Shown piece by piece: positions 9,455 through 18,687 of a stretch of DNA of 64,000 bases (position 1 is the stretch's first letter; every line of letters begins with the position of its first letter). The notes beneath the pieces were generated by a model, which worked only from the letters and a program-made list of their open reading frames with translations, was not told the DNA's origin and ran no database searches. This DNA is from UBA11591 sp040220895 (GTDB lineage Bacteria > Bacteroidota > Bacteroidia > Flavobacteriales_E > Vicingaceae), in the NCBI GenBank assembly GCA_040220895.1, contig JAVJVY010000020.1, forward strand, positions 62,001 to 126,000. Reading direction: 5' to 3'. Both the position numbers and the translations under genes were made by a program.

Positions 9455-10126
9455 ATGAAATCCTTTGTTTTTATCTATTCGCTCATATTTGTGAATTTAA
9501 GCTTGAATGCTTGTCAGCCTTCGGGAAACAATAATAAGAGCAATGCTGTTGCAGTGCAAGGCGCGGAGGTAATTGAACAACCGGCAAAAAAGAAAACTGA
9601 CACTGATCAAGGACTGTTTGCTGAAATACTAACAGCCAAGGGTACAATCCTCATCTACCTTGAAATGGATAGAACACCTCTTACTGTAGCTAATTTTGTA
9701 GGCCTTGCAGAAGGAAAAATAGATAACAAAGCTCGTGGCAAAGGGGTTCCATTTTATGACGGCCTTAAGTTTCACCGTGTTATTCCAGATTTTATGATCC
9801 AGGGTGGTGATCCCGCGGGAAATGGCTCTGGTGGGCCGGGTTATAAGTTTAAGGACGAATTTAACCCAGAATTGAAGCACACTGTTCCAGGAATTCTATC
9901 AATGGCTAATGCGGGACCAGGAACCAACGGAAGTCAATTTTTTATAACCCACAAAGCAACGCCTTGGCTTGATGGCAAACACACGGTATTCGGTCATGTG
10001 ATTGAAGGGCAGGAGGTTGTAGATGCAATAAAGCAGGGAGATGTGATCCAACAGATTAAGATTTTAAGAAAAGGTAAAGAAGCCAAGAAGTTTGATGCAA
10101 CTGAAGTCTTTAATAACCTGAAGTAA
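9455..10126 (+). CDS. Cyclophilin-type peptidyl-prolyl isomerase, lipoprotein
   Basis: The N-terminus MKSFVFIYSLIFVNLSLNAC is a lipoprotein signal peptide with lipobox LNAC, so the protein is anchored in the envelope. After a polar linker rich in Lys and Gln comes a cyclophilin domain: FVGLAEGK, LKFHRVIPDFMIQGGDPAGNGSG in pieces (FHRVIPDFMIQGGD), SMANAGPGTNGSQFFI, and WLDGKHTVFG. These contain the conserved Arg, Phe, Gln and His positions of active cyclophilins. Likely role is folding of periplasmic or outer-membrane proteins. It has its own promoter; the following gene begins 22 bases downstream and may be cotranscribed. Confidence 0.95.
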   Translation: MKSFVFIYSLIFVNLSLNACQPSGNNNKSNAVAVQGAEVIEQPAKKKTDTDQGLFAEILTAKGTILIYLEMDRTPLTVANFVGLAEGKIDNKARGKGVPFYDGLKFHRVIPDFMIQGGDPAGNGSGGPGYKFKDEFNPELKHTVPGILSMANAGPGTNGSQFFITHKATPWLDGKHTVFGHVIEGQEVVDAIKQGDVIQQIKILRKGKEAKKFDATEVFNNLK

Positions 10127-10148
10127 AGTTTGTTATCTTTATAATACT

Positions 10149-10895
10149 TTGATTCCAATAGTTAGAATAGCAATTTCCTTAGCCCTTTTGATTCCAATCG
10201 TTGGTGTCGCCCAAGAGATCGATGATTTCGATTACGTGAGCGAAGACGAAAATCAAGAAATTGAGCCCTCAAGATCGGGTGTCAGTCTTCCGATAAAGGG
10301 TCAATCTGAAGACAATTTCTACGTCATACCTTCCTACTACACGAACGACAGGGGAGATGATCTGGAAGCTTTAAGTGAATCGAACGAATCAGTGGTAGAT
10401 GAACCAAATGGAAACAACACCTCGGTCAATCTGCAGGTGGGATCCAGTTTTTCCTCCGATTTTAAAGGAAATTCGACCATAACTGCCTACGTCGCTCCGC
10501 ATATTCGCCACAGAATCAGTCGAGATCTGGCTATAAGTGGAGGCGTTATCATGTCTCAAACCTATTTCAACGGATGGACTAATTACAGCCTCGATGGTAG
10601 TGCATTTCCTTCTTCATTATACAGAACCACTCTTTATGCAAGTTTAGAATACCAGCTCAATGAGCGCGTTTTACTTTACGGCACCGTTTACCAAAATTTA
10701 ACTTCCATGCCGGACGCATTTGGACATGGCAATCAACTCGAAGGTCTGGGTTACAGCATTGGGATGGACTACAAAATAAGTGATCGAAGCTTTTTGCAAA
10801 TTCAAGTCAGTCGTGGTTCAGGGTCCTATAATCCGTTTATGCCCGGCGGAATGCGAGGTGGGTTGGGTAGCAATCCATTCAGTTATTTCCCTTAG
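10149..10895 (+). CDS. Predicted outer-membrane protein, unknown function
   Basis: The 248-residue frame opens with a TTG codon and a signal peptide (IAISLALLIPIVGVAQ). An acidic, Asn/Ser-rich segment follows (residues 23-95), then repeated amphipathic strands with alternating aromatic residues (STITAYVAPHIRHRI, YRTTLYASLEYQLN, VLLYGTVYQNLT) that suggest a small beta barrel. The C-terminus is Gly/Met/Pro-rich and ends SYFP. No known family is recognised. It overlaps the end of the convergent minus-strand gene by 17 bases. The TTG start is the only candidate placing a signal peptide at the N-terminus. Confidence 0.7.
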   Translation: MIPIVRIAISLALLIPIVGVAQEIDDFDYVSEDENQEIEPSRSGVSLPIKGQSEDNFYVIPSYYTNDRGDDLEALSESNESVVDEPNGNNTSVNLQVGSSFSSDFKGNSTITAYVAPHIRHRISRDLAISGGVIMSQTYFNGWTNYSLDGSAFPSSLYRTTLYASLEYQLNERVLLYGTVYQNLTSMPDAFGHGNQLEGLGYSIGMDYKISDRSFLQIQVSRGSGSYNPFMPGGMRGGLGSNPFSYFP

Positions 10896-11340
10896 ACCCC
10901 TTTATTTTATTCAGGTTTTTTTTTAGGTTACCCCTTATTTGTAGATTGAGTTTCGATTCCATTTTTCGATCGATCATAGAGCATGATAGAATGGCAATGT
11001 AACTAAGCCATGCATCTTTTATGTTTCTCGGCAATTCGTCAATACGTCCTCTTCCTTTTGAAAGAGCCCAATTAAGCATCTTTTCTAATGAATCGTAAAG
11101 AGAAGGGTTGATTTTCTGACCTATGCTCAATTCCTTAATGTACGGATATATCTGTTCGTACCGTTGAATTCTTAGATCCGCATCGGCCAGTAGTGAAGAC
11201 AGGTTTTTAAACTGGATAGAATGTTTGAAGTCAAGCGGGGACACTTGGCATTTGCATGCCTCTAAAAGGTCGGCAGTCAGTTTTAAGGCGAGCTTATCTG
11301 GTGACTTTAAAAGAAGGTGATATCCTGCAGCAGTTTCCAT
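10879..11340 (-). CDS. Hypothetical protein, mostly helical
   Basis: The start chosen is ATG at 11338-11340 (METAAGYHLLLKS). The protein of about 153 residues is rich in charged and Leu residues, has no signal peptide or membrane segment, and ends in a very basic tail (NLKKNLNKIKGSKGNN). Two Cys are close together in EACKCQ. No family is recognised. Its 3' end overlaps the convergent outer-membrane protein gene by 17 bases. It follows the SRAP gene in the same direction with an 83-base gap holding an A+T-rich dyad. Confidence 0.6.
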   Translation of the reverse strand: METAAGYHLLLKSPDKLALKLTADLLEACKCQVSPLDFKHSIQFKNLSSLLADADLRIQRYEQIYPYIKELSIGQKINPSLYDSLEKMLNWALSKGRGRIDELPRNIKDAWLSYIAILSCSMIDRKMESKLNLQIRGNLKKNLNKIKGSKGNN

Positions 11341-11349
11341 ACAAAGCAA

Positions 11350-11371
11350 AATCTAATTTAATTATTAGATT
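11350..11371. promoter_or_regulatory. A+T-rich inverted repeat between SRAP and hypothetical gene
   Basis: AATCTAAT (11350-11357) and ATTAGATT (11364-11371) are perfect 8-bp arms around TTAATT. On the minus strand the right arm is followed by TTTTG, so it may be a weak terminator for the SRAP gene; it also sits 10 bases upstream of the next minus-strand ATG and could be an operator. Confidence 0.4.
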
Positions 11372-11423
11372 CAAGAAAGCAAATTGAAATCATGCTTAAT
11401 CAGATGGAATCACCCGCATGGCA

Positions 11424-12242
11424 TCATTCCTGTTGATTTCTTCTTTTTCTTGAAGTGGTCATGCCCATTCCGAACAACTCGATGTCTCGCTCAATTTCAT
11501 AATCGAATTCTTTTATAATGCGCTCTCCTAGAGGCTTTATCAAGTCTGCATGATTCAACCTGGGATTCTTGATGACGGGGTCTATTGGATATGCATTGAA
11601 TCGGTTACCAGATCTACGCCTAAGTAAGTCTTCCAGGTCTGATGTTGAGGCATTTTTATCCAGCCAGACAGCTTCTTCCTGGGAATCTTCAAGACAGACC
11701 GGAGAGCGGTGATGTGGCAATAATTGCAAGATCGGAGGCGGTGTGGTAGTAATTATGCAAAAGGAAGCGATTATTTCACCTGAGCTCTTGTCCAGCCAAT
11801 AGTCATATAAGCCAGCAAATGCAAAAGGCCTGTCCTCTTTACGAACAGGGTATACCACAAAAGGTTTACTCAATTTCTCGACCGTTGTCCCCTCAATAAA
11901 GGCATCAGCAGGAATCAAACAGCGTTGGGAAGTGAAGGGTTTTCTGAAAGAGGGCTTCTCTTTTATACCAAGTTGCCCATTGTATCGAATGTCATTGTCT
12001 TTATTGTAATTTCCTTCAGCTCGGGCGTTTATGAGATACATAGGCTTCTTAGCCCAGAAGGGAGTTAGGCCAAATCGAAATAGTTGAAGATCATTTGGCT
12101 CTTGACTGGTAATGACCGGAGCAAAGCTACCTGGTGAAATGTTGTAGTTCGCTTCAAAGGGAAGCTCTATGGCCGATGGTTTTAAATTGAAGCGTTTCTC
12201 AATTTTTTTAAGCTTCGAGACCAGAATGTATCTACCGCACAC
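11424..12242 (-). CDS. SRAP domain protein (HMCES/YedK family)
   Basis: The protein starts MCGRYIL, so Cys2 becomes the N-terminal catalytic Cys after Met removal. It continues with the family landmarks NARAEG (Asn/Arg/Glu of the active site), RCLIPADAFIEG, and the conserved His in LPHHRSPV. SRAP proteins form a covalent crosslink with abasic sites in single-stranded DNA and protect them from error-prone processing. About 272 residues, slightly longer than E. coli YedK, with a basic C-terminal tail (TSRKRRNQQE). It stands alone, 92 bases from the divergent msrA. Confidence 0.95.
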   Translation of the reverse strand: MCGRYILVSKLKKIEKRFNLKPSAIELPFEANYNISPGSFAPVITSQEPNDLQLFRFGLTPFWAKKPMYLINARAEGNYNKDNDIRYNGQLGIKEKPSFRKPFTSQRCLIPADAFIEGTTVEKLSKPFVVYPVRKEDRPFAFAGLYDYWLDKSSGEIIASFCIITTTPPPILQLLPHHRSPVCLEDSQEEAVWLDKNASTSDLEDLLRRRSGNRFNAYPIDPVIKNPRLNHADLIKPLGERIIKEFDYEIERDIELFGMGMTTSRKRRNQQE

Positions 12243-12333
12243 CTTTTGTAAGTAAATTAGACATCAGTGAATAAATAACAATGTATATGAGCATTGCCCT
12301 CTAAATGCAAGTTACAAATATTTCAAGCATAAA

Positions 12334-12918
12334 ATGATGGATTCAGGTCAGACAGAAAGCGATCAAAACAACCAAAAATCGTTATCAAAAACTCAAACTA
12401 TAACGCTTGGAGCAGGATGTTTTTGGTGCGTAGAGGCAATATTTGACCAATTGAAAGGTGTCTTGAATGTTAAATCGGGTTATTCAGGAGGAAGCATTAA
12501 AAATCCCGGTTACAGGGAAATTTGCACAGGGCGCACGGGTCACGCAGAGGTATGTCAGTTAACCTTTGACCCAAAGGTGATTACACTGGAAAAAATACTC
12601 GAGGTATTTTTTCAAACGCATGACCCAACAACCCTGAATAGGCAAGGAGCTGACGTCGGCACACAATACAGATCAGCCATTTTTTATCACACTGAAGAAC
12701 AAAATATTATTGCCCAATCAATCAAATCAAAGCTTGACAAAGCTGAGGTTTGGGCTGATCCAATCGTAACCGAAATTAGCCCGATCAAGAACTTTTATGC
12801 AGCCGAAGAATACCACCAGGAATATTTCGATAATAATGGAAATGCACCTTACTGCAGAGCAGTGATCCAACCCAAGGTTGAAAAGTTCAAAAAAGTCTTC
12901 AAAGAACTTTTGAAGTAG
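12334..12918 (+). CDS. msrA: Peptide-methionine (S)-S-oxide reductase MsrA
   Basis: Has the MsrA active-site motif GAGCFWCVEA near residue 30, then GYSGG, CTGRTGHAE, VGTQYRSAI and AEEYHQEYF, all family hallmarks. It reduces methionine-S-sulfoxide in proteins, using thioredoxin. There is no clear signal peptide: the N-terminal 20 residues are polar (MMDSGQTESDQNNQKS), so a cytoplasmic enzyme is likely. Start could be either of the two adjacent ATG codons. Length (194) is normal for the single-domain form without MsrB. Confidence 0.96.
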   Translation: MMDSGQTESDQNNQKSLSKTQTITLGAGCFWCVEAIFDQLKGVLNVKSGYSGGSIKNPGYREICTGRTGHAEVCQLTFDPKVITLEKILEVFFQTHDPTTLNRQGADVGTQYRSAIFYHTEEQNIIAQSIKSKLDKAEVWADPIVTEISPIKNFYAAEEYHQEYFDNNGNAPYCRAVIQPKVEKFKKVFKELLK

Positions 12919-13072
12919 GGTTGATGACAGCTGAACAATTATTTAAATCTATTCAGAGTACCTTTTCGAAGTCATATCCTTTGATGTAAGTCATTTTTCG
13001 CCTTGATCATTCTCATAGTGTTTTTGAAGAATAAAAGCAACATTTATCGTGTTAACATTTAACTTTTATCCT

Positions 13073-13504
13073 ATGACACTTCTTAAGAAAAAAACCTGGT
13101 CACCGGTACTTAGTGACCCGTTTTTTAGAGATTTCAATATGCTCCCAAGTCCATTCGAAAGTGATAGCGCTGAATTATTCCCCGCTGTAAATGTCCTTGA
13201 CGGTGAAAAGAATTACATCATCGAATTAGCCGTCCCCGGCTATGCCAAGGAAGACTTTGAGATTAAAGTCGAAGATGGTAGATTGGTCATTGTCGCTCAA
13301 AAGGAGGAGAGCAAGAAATCCGAAGAGAAAAATTATACTCGTAAGGAATTCAGCTACAATCATTTTCAACGAAGCTTTAACCTTCCTGAAAATGTGCTGG
13401 AGGATGATATTGAGGCTAAATTCAAGGATGGAATCCTGAAGCTTAAGCTCGATAAGAAGGAGTTGGCATCTGCTCAAGTAAGTAGAAAAATTGATATCAA
13501 ATAA
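13073..13504 (+). CDS. Small heat shock protein, Hsp20/alpha-crystallin family
   Basis: The ATG at 13073 (MTLLKKKTWSPVL) is preferred over an upstream GTG because family members in this phylum begin with MTLxK. The alpha-crystallin domain runs from about residue 35 (PAVNVLDGEKNYIIELAVPG) through YTRKEFSYNHFQRSFNLPENV to the conserved FKDGILKLKL motif near the end. The C-terminus carries a short basic tail (SRKIDIK). It acts as an ATP-independent holdase in the cytoplasm. A strong hairpin follows the stop codon. Confidence 0.95.
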   Translation: MTLLKKKTWSPVLSDPFFRDFNMLPSPFESDSAELFPAVNVLDGEKNYIIELAVPGYAKEDFEIKVEDGRLVIVAQKEESKKSEEKNYTRKEFSYNHFQRSFNLPENVLEDDIEAKFKDGILKLKLDKKELASAQVSRKIDIK

Positions 13505-13510
13505 TGTAAC

Positions 13511-13540
13511 AGCGCAGTGTGATTCCAATCATACTGCGCT
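13511..13540. terminator. Long hairpin after hsp20
   Basis: AGCGCAGTGTGATT (13511-13524) pairs with AATCATACTGCGCT (13527-13540) over up to 14 positions with one G-U wobble. It is followed by TTAATTTA, a broken T tract. Likely terminator or 3' stabiliser of the hsp20 message; the TerB-like gene begins 13 bases further on. Confidence 0.75.
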
Positions 13541-13553
13541 TTAATTTACGATC

Positions 13554-13925
13554 ATGGAAGGGGAAAGAGGGCTCTATTATTCATTGGGAATACTAGCATA
13601 TGCGGTAGCTAAAGCCGATGGGTCAATTCAGAAAGAAGAAAAGGATAAGCTTGGTTCTATTCTGCAAAAGGAATTCAGGCATAAGCCGGACTTTGATTAT
13701 GCAGAAATCATCTTCCAATTACTTACAAAAGAGGATGCCGGTATTGCAAGAGTCTATGATTGGGCCTTTTCCGAAATTAAGAGGAACAGGCATTCGTTAA
13801 CTGAGGAAATGAAAGTAAAAATGGTCAGGGTCATGCGAGAAGTGGCAATGTCATTCAGACCTGTAACCGAAGAAGAAACAGCTGTTATTGAGAAATTTGT
13901 AAAAGATATCGCCGCAGTCTCGTAG
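13554..13925 (+). CDS. TerB-like protein
   Basis: A 123-residue all-helical protein with the TerB-type opening pattern YSLGILAYAVAKADGSIQKEEKDKLGSIL, in which an acidic xADGxIxxEE segment is conserved. TerB proteins belong to tellurite/stress (Ter) systems and can bind metal through acidic residues. The rest of a ter operon is absent, so this is a stand-alone TerB-domain protein. It lies between hsp20 and a universal stress protein, consistent with a stress role. Confidence 0.75.
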   Translation: MEGERGLYYSLGILAYAVAKADGSIQKEEKDKLGSILQKEFRHKPDFDYAEIIFQLLTKEDAGIARVYDWAFSEIKRNRHSLTEEMKVKMVRVMREVAMSFRPVTEEETAVIEKFVKDIAAVS

Positions 13926-13960
13926 TACATTGAAATAATCTTTTTAGAATTGCATTAACC

Positions 13961-14791
13961 ATGCGAAAAGTACTCATCCCTACCGATTTTTCAACGAATG
14001 CAGAAAATGCAGTCAAGTATGCATTTGAAATGATGAGGCACACAGCCGAGGAAGTCGAGTTTATATTACTGAATACCTATTACCAGCCACATGGGGGCTC
14101 TAGTACCGTCCTCATGTCCATTACAGACATTCTCAAACGAGATTCTGAAATTGGCTTAAAAGCGACCCTGAAGAAAATCCGCAACGAAGGTCACGAAGAG
14201 ACCATCAGAACCGTTCCTATGCTGGGAAGTCTATGCTCGTGCATTGAGATCATGATGAGAAATGAGGATTTTGACCTGATCGTCATGGGGACCCTCGGTG
14301 CGGGAGGGATAAAAAAGGTACTACTTGGCAGTAACACAAGCGAAGTTGTTGGAAAGATAAAGCTTCCTATTTTAGTCGTGCCTCATGAAGCTAAATACAG
14401 TCCCCCCGACAATATTTTATTCACGACAGACTTGAGGCCAACCAAGCGGGAAAGGGAGGTCATGAGCTTGTTGGATTTCGCTGCTCCACTTAATTCAAAA
14501 ATTTACATCTTAAACATCCATCAGCAAAAACACCTGATTGACATGGAAAATGCCATTGCAAATTCGGGCTTGGAAAAGTTGTTCAAAGGCACTGATCATT
14601 CATACCATCACAGAGTCGACAAAGACATCATAAGAGGCATTGAACAATTTATTGATGATCATCAAATCAAGATAGTTGCAATGATTGTCAGGCATCTTAG
14701 TTTCCTGGAAAGCATATTTCATAAAAGCCTGACCAGGGAAATGGCCATGCATACAAAAATACCCATGCTCGTTTTGCATGACAGCGCTTAG
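13961..14791 (+). CDS. Universal stress protein, tandem UspA domains
   Basis: 276 residues holding two UspA-like halves. The first starts MRKVLIPTDFSTNAENAVKYAF and ends with the nucleotide-binding type motif GTLGAGGIKKVLLGSNTSEV. The second half starts around PDNILFTTDLRP and ends REMAMHTKIPMLVLHD; its ATP-binding glycine motif is degraded. Cytoplasmic, probably ATP-binding through the first half. Stop codon overlaps the convergent outer-membrane protein gene by four bases. Confidence 0.92.
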   Translation: MRKVLIPTDFSTNAENAVKYAFEMMRHTAEEVEFILLNTYYQPHGGSSTVLMSITDILKRDSEIGLKATLKKIRNEGHEETIRTVPMLGSLCSCIEIMMRNEDFDLIVMGTLGAGGIKKVLLGSNTSEVVGKIKLPILVVPHEAKYSPPDNILFTTDLRPTKREREVMSLLDFAAPLNSKIYILNIHQQKHLIDMENAIANSGLEKLFKGTDHSYHHRVDKDIIRGIEQFIDDHQIKIVAMIVRHLSFLESIFHKSLTREMAMHTKIPMLVLHDSA

Positions 14792-15294
14792 TCCAATCGA
14801 TAGGTAAGGCCGAATTTGCCACCAACATGGTCAGTAGAGCCAACACCTTCTATGTAGAGACCGAAACTACCAAAGTAATACCGGTAACCCAATTGAGCAC
14901 CAACGGCAAATGTGCTGGAACTTTTACCCAGTGCGAGATAGTCATCGGGTGAAAACCATTTGTAATACGAAAAATTGATTCCGGCATAGAGCCCCATTTT
15001 TTCATCCATGTTCAGCATTTCATTGAAATAGTAATTTCCAAAGAAACTGAGGCCCGCAATATTGTGGTCAAAAGTAGCGGTGTCTGTACTTTCACTGAAC
15101 ATCCTATAGGATGCTTCAATTCCAAAAGAGATATTGGGATAGACACCCATCTCATACGAAGCAACCACAGGGATACCGGCTGTTGTATATCCTGATGCAA
15201 GGCTGAATTGATTACCCTCATCTCCCAGTGGACTTTGAGCATATGTCAAAATTGAGGTCATTAAAACCAACGAAAGCAGGTATAATCTTTTCAC
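14788..15294 (-). CDS. Small outer-membrane beta-barrel protein
   Basis: The start chosen is GTG at 15292-15294, which gives VKRLYLLSLVLMTSILTYAQ, a typical signal peptide; the longer frame upstream has no such signal. The mature protein of about 150 residues is built of alternating strands (FSLASGYTTAGIPVVASYEMGVYPN, ISFGIEASYRMF, LGYRYYFGSFGLYIEG in pieces) and ends FGLTYRLD, typical of small OmpW/OmpX-like barrels. Function unknown. Convergent with and overlapping the universal stress protein gene. Confidence 0.8.
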   Translation of the reverse strand: MKRLYLLSLVLMTSILTYAQSPLGDEGNQFSLASGYTTAGIPVVASYEMGVYPNISFGIEASYRMFSESTDTATFDHNIAGLSFFGNYYFNEMLNMDEKMGLYAGINFSYYKWFSPDDYLALGKSSSTFAVGAQLGYRYYFGSFGLYIEGVGSTDHVGGKFGLTYRLD

Positions 15295-15491
15295 TCTAAA
15301 TAACTTATATTGTGGGCAAAGTAATAGATAAAAGACCACACGAATGGAATTGAGGGCCAAAATTATTGACATAGGAACGTGGATAAGTGCTAATACCTAT
15401 TGTTTTCCATTTGATGCAAATCATTCCTATTATTGACATTAGACAGTCTGAGATAAAAATGTGGGTGTTATTATTATCTTAGATTCTCGTT

Positions 15492-17417
15492 TTGGGTATA
15501 CAATCAAAAGACATAGACTACCAGGATCTGGAGTTGCGAAAAATTTTCGTTAAACACCTTATAGATGATATAAAGGCCCTCGAGATAATGGTCGAGAATA
15601 GGGCTTTTGAAAGCGGAGTTGTCCGTATTGGTGTTGAACAGGAATTCTGTTTACTCGACTACGCTCTGCGACCACTCATGAAAAACATTCAGATAATTGA
15701 GCAACTGAAAGACGAACATTTTACCACAGAACTGGCAAGATTTAACATGGAGATAAACCTTGACCCGCGATTTTTTAATAATAAGTGCTTTTCACAGGTT
15801 GAAAATGACCTGGTACGATTGCTTTCCAGAGCAAACAGGGTTGCGCATAAAAATGGTGGTAAAATTTTCCTTACAGGCATTCTTCCAACCATCAGGGAAA
15901 GTGATATAAGTGTAGAGAGTATCACGCCAATGCAGCGTTATTACGCCTTGAATGAAGTCATGACTAAGGTTAGAGGAAAGGACTTTGAATTTAACATCAA
16001 TGGGACCGATGAATTGATCATTAAATCTGATTCTGTCTTGTTTGAATCTTGCAATACCAGTTTTCAGGTACATTTTCAAATCGAGCCTAAAGACTTCAAC
16101 AGACTTTATAACTGGGCGCAGTATATTTCCGGACCTGTTTTGGCCTCTGCCGTTAACTCCCCTTTCTTTTTAGGTAAAAGATTGTGGAAAGAAACCCGAA
16201 TAGCTGTTTTTCAACAAGCCATTGATATTAGAAAAAGCGGTACGAGTGCCAGGGATGAGCGACCTCGCGTATTATTTGGGGCCGATTGGGAGCGCGGTAA
16301 CATCGTTGATCATTACCGCGAAAACCTTAGTCGATATAAGGTGTTGGTTAGCCGTGAACAAGAATCAAATTCAATCGAGGAACTGAATGCGGGTCGCATT
16401 CCTAAATTAGGTGCCTTGGCACTTCACAACGGAACGATCTACAAATGGAACCGGCCTTGCTATGGCATTACCGGCGACCTGCCACATCTTAGAATCGAGA
16501 ATCGATACCTGCCATCGGGGCCTAGCATCGTTGATGAAGTCGCAAATGCCGCCCTTTGGACTGGATTAATGAACGCTGCTCCCGAAAACATGGATGAGAT
16601 TGTTGACGCAAATGATTTTGACGACGTCCGCCTAAACTTTTATAAAGCAGCCAGGTATGGGTTGGCTGCGACGTTTAAATGGAAGGACAAAAAGGCAATT
16701 CCAGCAAAAAATCTGCTGATGAAGGAATTATTACCACTTGCTGAACAAGGATTGAAAAAAGCAAAAGTTAATCAAGCCGATATTGATAAATACCTGGGCA
16801 TTATTCGTAAGCGCTGTCAAAAAGAACGTACCGGATCAACCTGGATATTGGAATCGTATTCTAAACTGCGAAAAAAAGGCAGCCACGAGGAAAGCATTTT
16901 AGCCCTAACAGAAGGTATCTACCAGCGACAAAAAACAAACATACCGGTCAGCGATTGGGCAGATGTCAGTTTTAAGGAAACCACGAATTTGGCCGATAAA
17001 TTCTCTAAGATCGGTCAGGTCATGACCAAGGATCTTATTATCATCGGTGAAGAAGAATTGATAGATCTAGCGCGAAACATCATGTTGTGGAGCAACATTC
17101 GACATGTGCCTGTAGAAAATGATAAAGGCGAATTGGTGGGCATCATAAGCTCTGAAAATTTACTGTCCTATTTTGGTGGAGACCGGCAGGCCATGGGTCA
17201 GGAAGCAACGGCCGGGGAAATCATGGAACGGGATATGGTGACCGTAGGTCCAGATACGGCGACAGAGGATGTCATATCACTAATGCGAGAGCGAGAAACA
17301 AGCTGCATACCAATTGTGGAAAAAGGTCGATTGGTGGGTATCTTTACAGAGCGCGATTATGTTAAATTCTCTGAATACTTGTTTGAAGAACTTATACACC
17401 AAAAGAAAAAGAAATAA
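15492..17417 (+). CDS. Carboxylate-amine ligase (glutamate-cysteine ligase-like, GCS2) fused to a CBS domain pair
   Basis: The 641-residue protein starts at a TTG (LGIQSKDIDYQDLE). Residues about 40-400 resemble glutamate-cysteine ligase type 2 / glutamine-synthetase-fold ligases: RIGVEQEFCLLD (acidic metal ligands), FNMEINLDPRFF, LRIENRYLPSGPS. These enzymes join an amino acid to a carboxylate using ATP. Residues about 511-565 (IGQVMTKDLIIIGEEE to VGIISSENLLSYF) and 576-630 (AGEIMERDMVTVGPD to VGIFTERDYVKF) form a CBS pair, which normally senses adenosine nucleotides. An AstE-like hydrolase follows after two bases. The product is unknown; ligase activity gated by energy status is inferred. 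Confidence 0.85.
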   Translation: MGIQSKDIDYQDLELRKIFVKHLIDDIKALEIMVENRAFESGVVRIGVEQEFCLLDYALRPLMKNIQIIEQLKDEHFTTELARFNMEINLDPRFFNNKCFSQVENDLVRLLSRANRVAHKNGGKIFLTGILPTIRESDISVESITPMQRYYALNEVMTKVRGKDFEFNINGTDELIIKSDSVLFESCNTSFQVHFQIEPKDFNRLYNWAQYISGPVLASAVNSPFFLGKRLWKETRIAVFQQAIDIRKSGTSARDERPRVLFGADWERGNIVDHYRENLSRYKVLVSREQESNSIEELNAGRIPKLGALALHNGTIYKWNRPCYGITGDLPHLRIENRYLPSGPSIVDEVANAALWTGLMNAAPENMDEIVDANDFDDVRLNFYKAARYGLAATFKWKDKKAIPAKNLLMKELLPLAEQGLKKAKVNQADIDKYLGIIRKRCQKERTGSTWILESYSKLRKKGSHEESILALTEGIYQRQKTNIPVSDWADVSFKETTNLADKFSKIGQVMTKDLIIIGEEELIDLARNIMLWSNIRHVPVENDKGELVGIISSENLLSYFGGDRQAMGQEATAGEIMERDMVTVGPDTATEDVISLMRERETSCIPIVEKGRLVGIFTERDYVKFSEYLFEELIHQKKKK

Positions 17418-17419
17418 CA

Positions 17420-18655
17420 TTGGAAAACTCTGAGGCAATTTACCAGCCTGTTCTTAAACGCTCGTTCCCCTTAAGTAGAAAAATAGGTGTCATTGGTAAT
17501 GGTCGAGGGCCAACGCTTGTTTTTTTTGGCGGAATCCATGGCAACGAACAACTGGGCTATGCCGCATTGGTCGATGTTTTCAGTGAGTTAAAAGGTAGAA
17601 GTGAGGACTTTAATGGCAGGGCCTATGCTTTCTCTGGAAATATGGGCGCATTGCGTCAGGGCAAGCGATATCTTGAAACCGACTTGAACAGGTTGTGGTC
17701 AGACAAACAGATAGCGCGTATTGAAGGCAAGCAACTCAACGGAAATGCGAGCCTGGAAGAAAAAGAACAAGTAGAGCTTTTTCAAGAAATCAAAACGGTT
17801 ATTCGACAAGAAAACGGGCCATTTATGTTCTTTGATCTTCACACCACATCTTCATCTTCGGTGCCATTCGTCTTGATCAATGATACCATGAACAACCGAC
17901 AGCTGGCAGAGTCATATCCATTACGAATAATTTTGGGAATTGAAGAATACTTGAGCGGACCATTGTTGTCATACATTAATGATCAGGGTTTTATTTCCCT
18001 GGGATTTGAAGCCGGTCAGCACGATTCCTTGAGTTCTTTTGAATTGCACAAGATGTTTGTACTTCAATCTTTTTTAATCACGGGCCTCATGAAAGACGCT
18101 GTGCTTTATTCAGAGCTGATATTGGATAATAAACACAGCCATTTTGCGCACAGCTTTTTCGAAGTACGCCATTGCTATCGGGTTGAAGATGATGAAGACT
18201 TCAAAATGGAACCGGGATACGTGAATTTCAGTCCCGTAAAAAAGGACCAAACCGTAGCGCGGAACAAACACGGTGTCATTCAAGTGAAAGAAAGTGGATT
18301 CCTCTTTATGCCTTTATACCAAACAAAAGGCAATGAAGGTTTTTATTTAATAAAATTAATTCCTACTTTTTGGCTTAGATTTTCATTTTTTATCAGAAAG
18401 TTCAATTTTGAGCGCATATTAATGGCATTGCCTGGCATTGAAAAACACGACGACGTATTTAAGTCTATAAAAGTGAATGAACGCGTAGCAAAATATCTTT
18501 CCAGAGAATTATTTCACCTTTTAGGCTATCGGCGTACAGTTCAGAGCGGTACCAAAAGAATTTATATCAAAAGAGAATTTACCAAACAACAATTATCATT
18601 ATTTAGCCGTGAATTGCGAAGCCTGAAGCCGGATTCGCCTTTCACGCATCAGTAA
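17420..18655 (+). CDS. Succinylglutamate desuccinylase/aspartoacylase (AstE) family zinc hydrolase
   Basis: 411 residues starting at a TTG only two bases after the ligase stop codon, so the two are translationally coupled. The M14-like zinc site is visible: GGIHGNEQLGY (His and Glu ligands near residue 40) and FDLHTTSSSSVPF (third His near 140). The C-terminal third is longer than usual for AstE and ends in a basic region (YIKREFTKQQLSLFSREL). Family members hydrolyse amide bonds of acyl amino acids. Pairing with an amide-bond-forming ligase suggests the two make and remove the same amide, or act in sequence on one compound. Confidence 0.85.
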   Translation: MENSEAIYQPVLKRSFPLSRKIGVIGNGRGPTLVFFGGIHGNEQLGYAALVDVFSELKGRSEDFNGRAYAFSGNMGALRQGKRYLETDLNRLWSDKQIARIEGKQLNGNASLEEKEQVELFQEIKTVIRQENGPFMFFDLHTTSSSSVPFVLINDTMNNRQLAESYPLRIILGIEEYLSGPLLSYINDQGFISLGFEAGQHDSLSSFELHKMFVLQSFLITGLMKDAVLYSELILDNKHSHFAHSFFEVRHCYRVEDDEDFKMEPGYVNFSPVKKDQTVARNKHGVIQVKESGFLFMPLYQTKGNEGFYLIKLIPTFWLRFSFFIRKFNFERILMALPGIEKHDDVFKSIKVNERVAKYLSRELFHLLGYRRTVQSGTKRIYIKREFTKQQLSLFSRELRSLKPDSPFTHQ

Positions 18656-18687
18656 TCATTATTCATTAACATCGAAATACATACATC

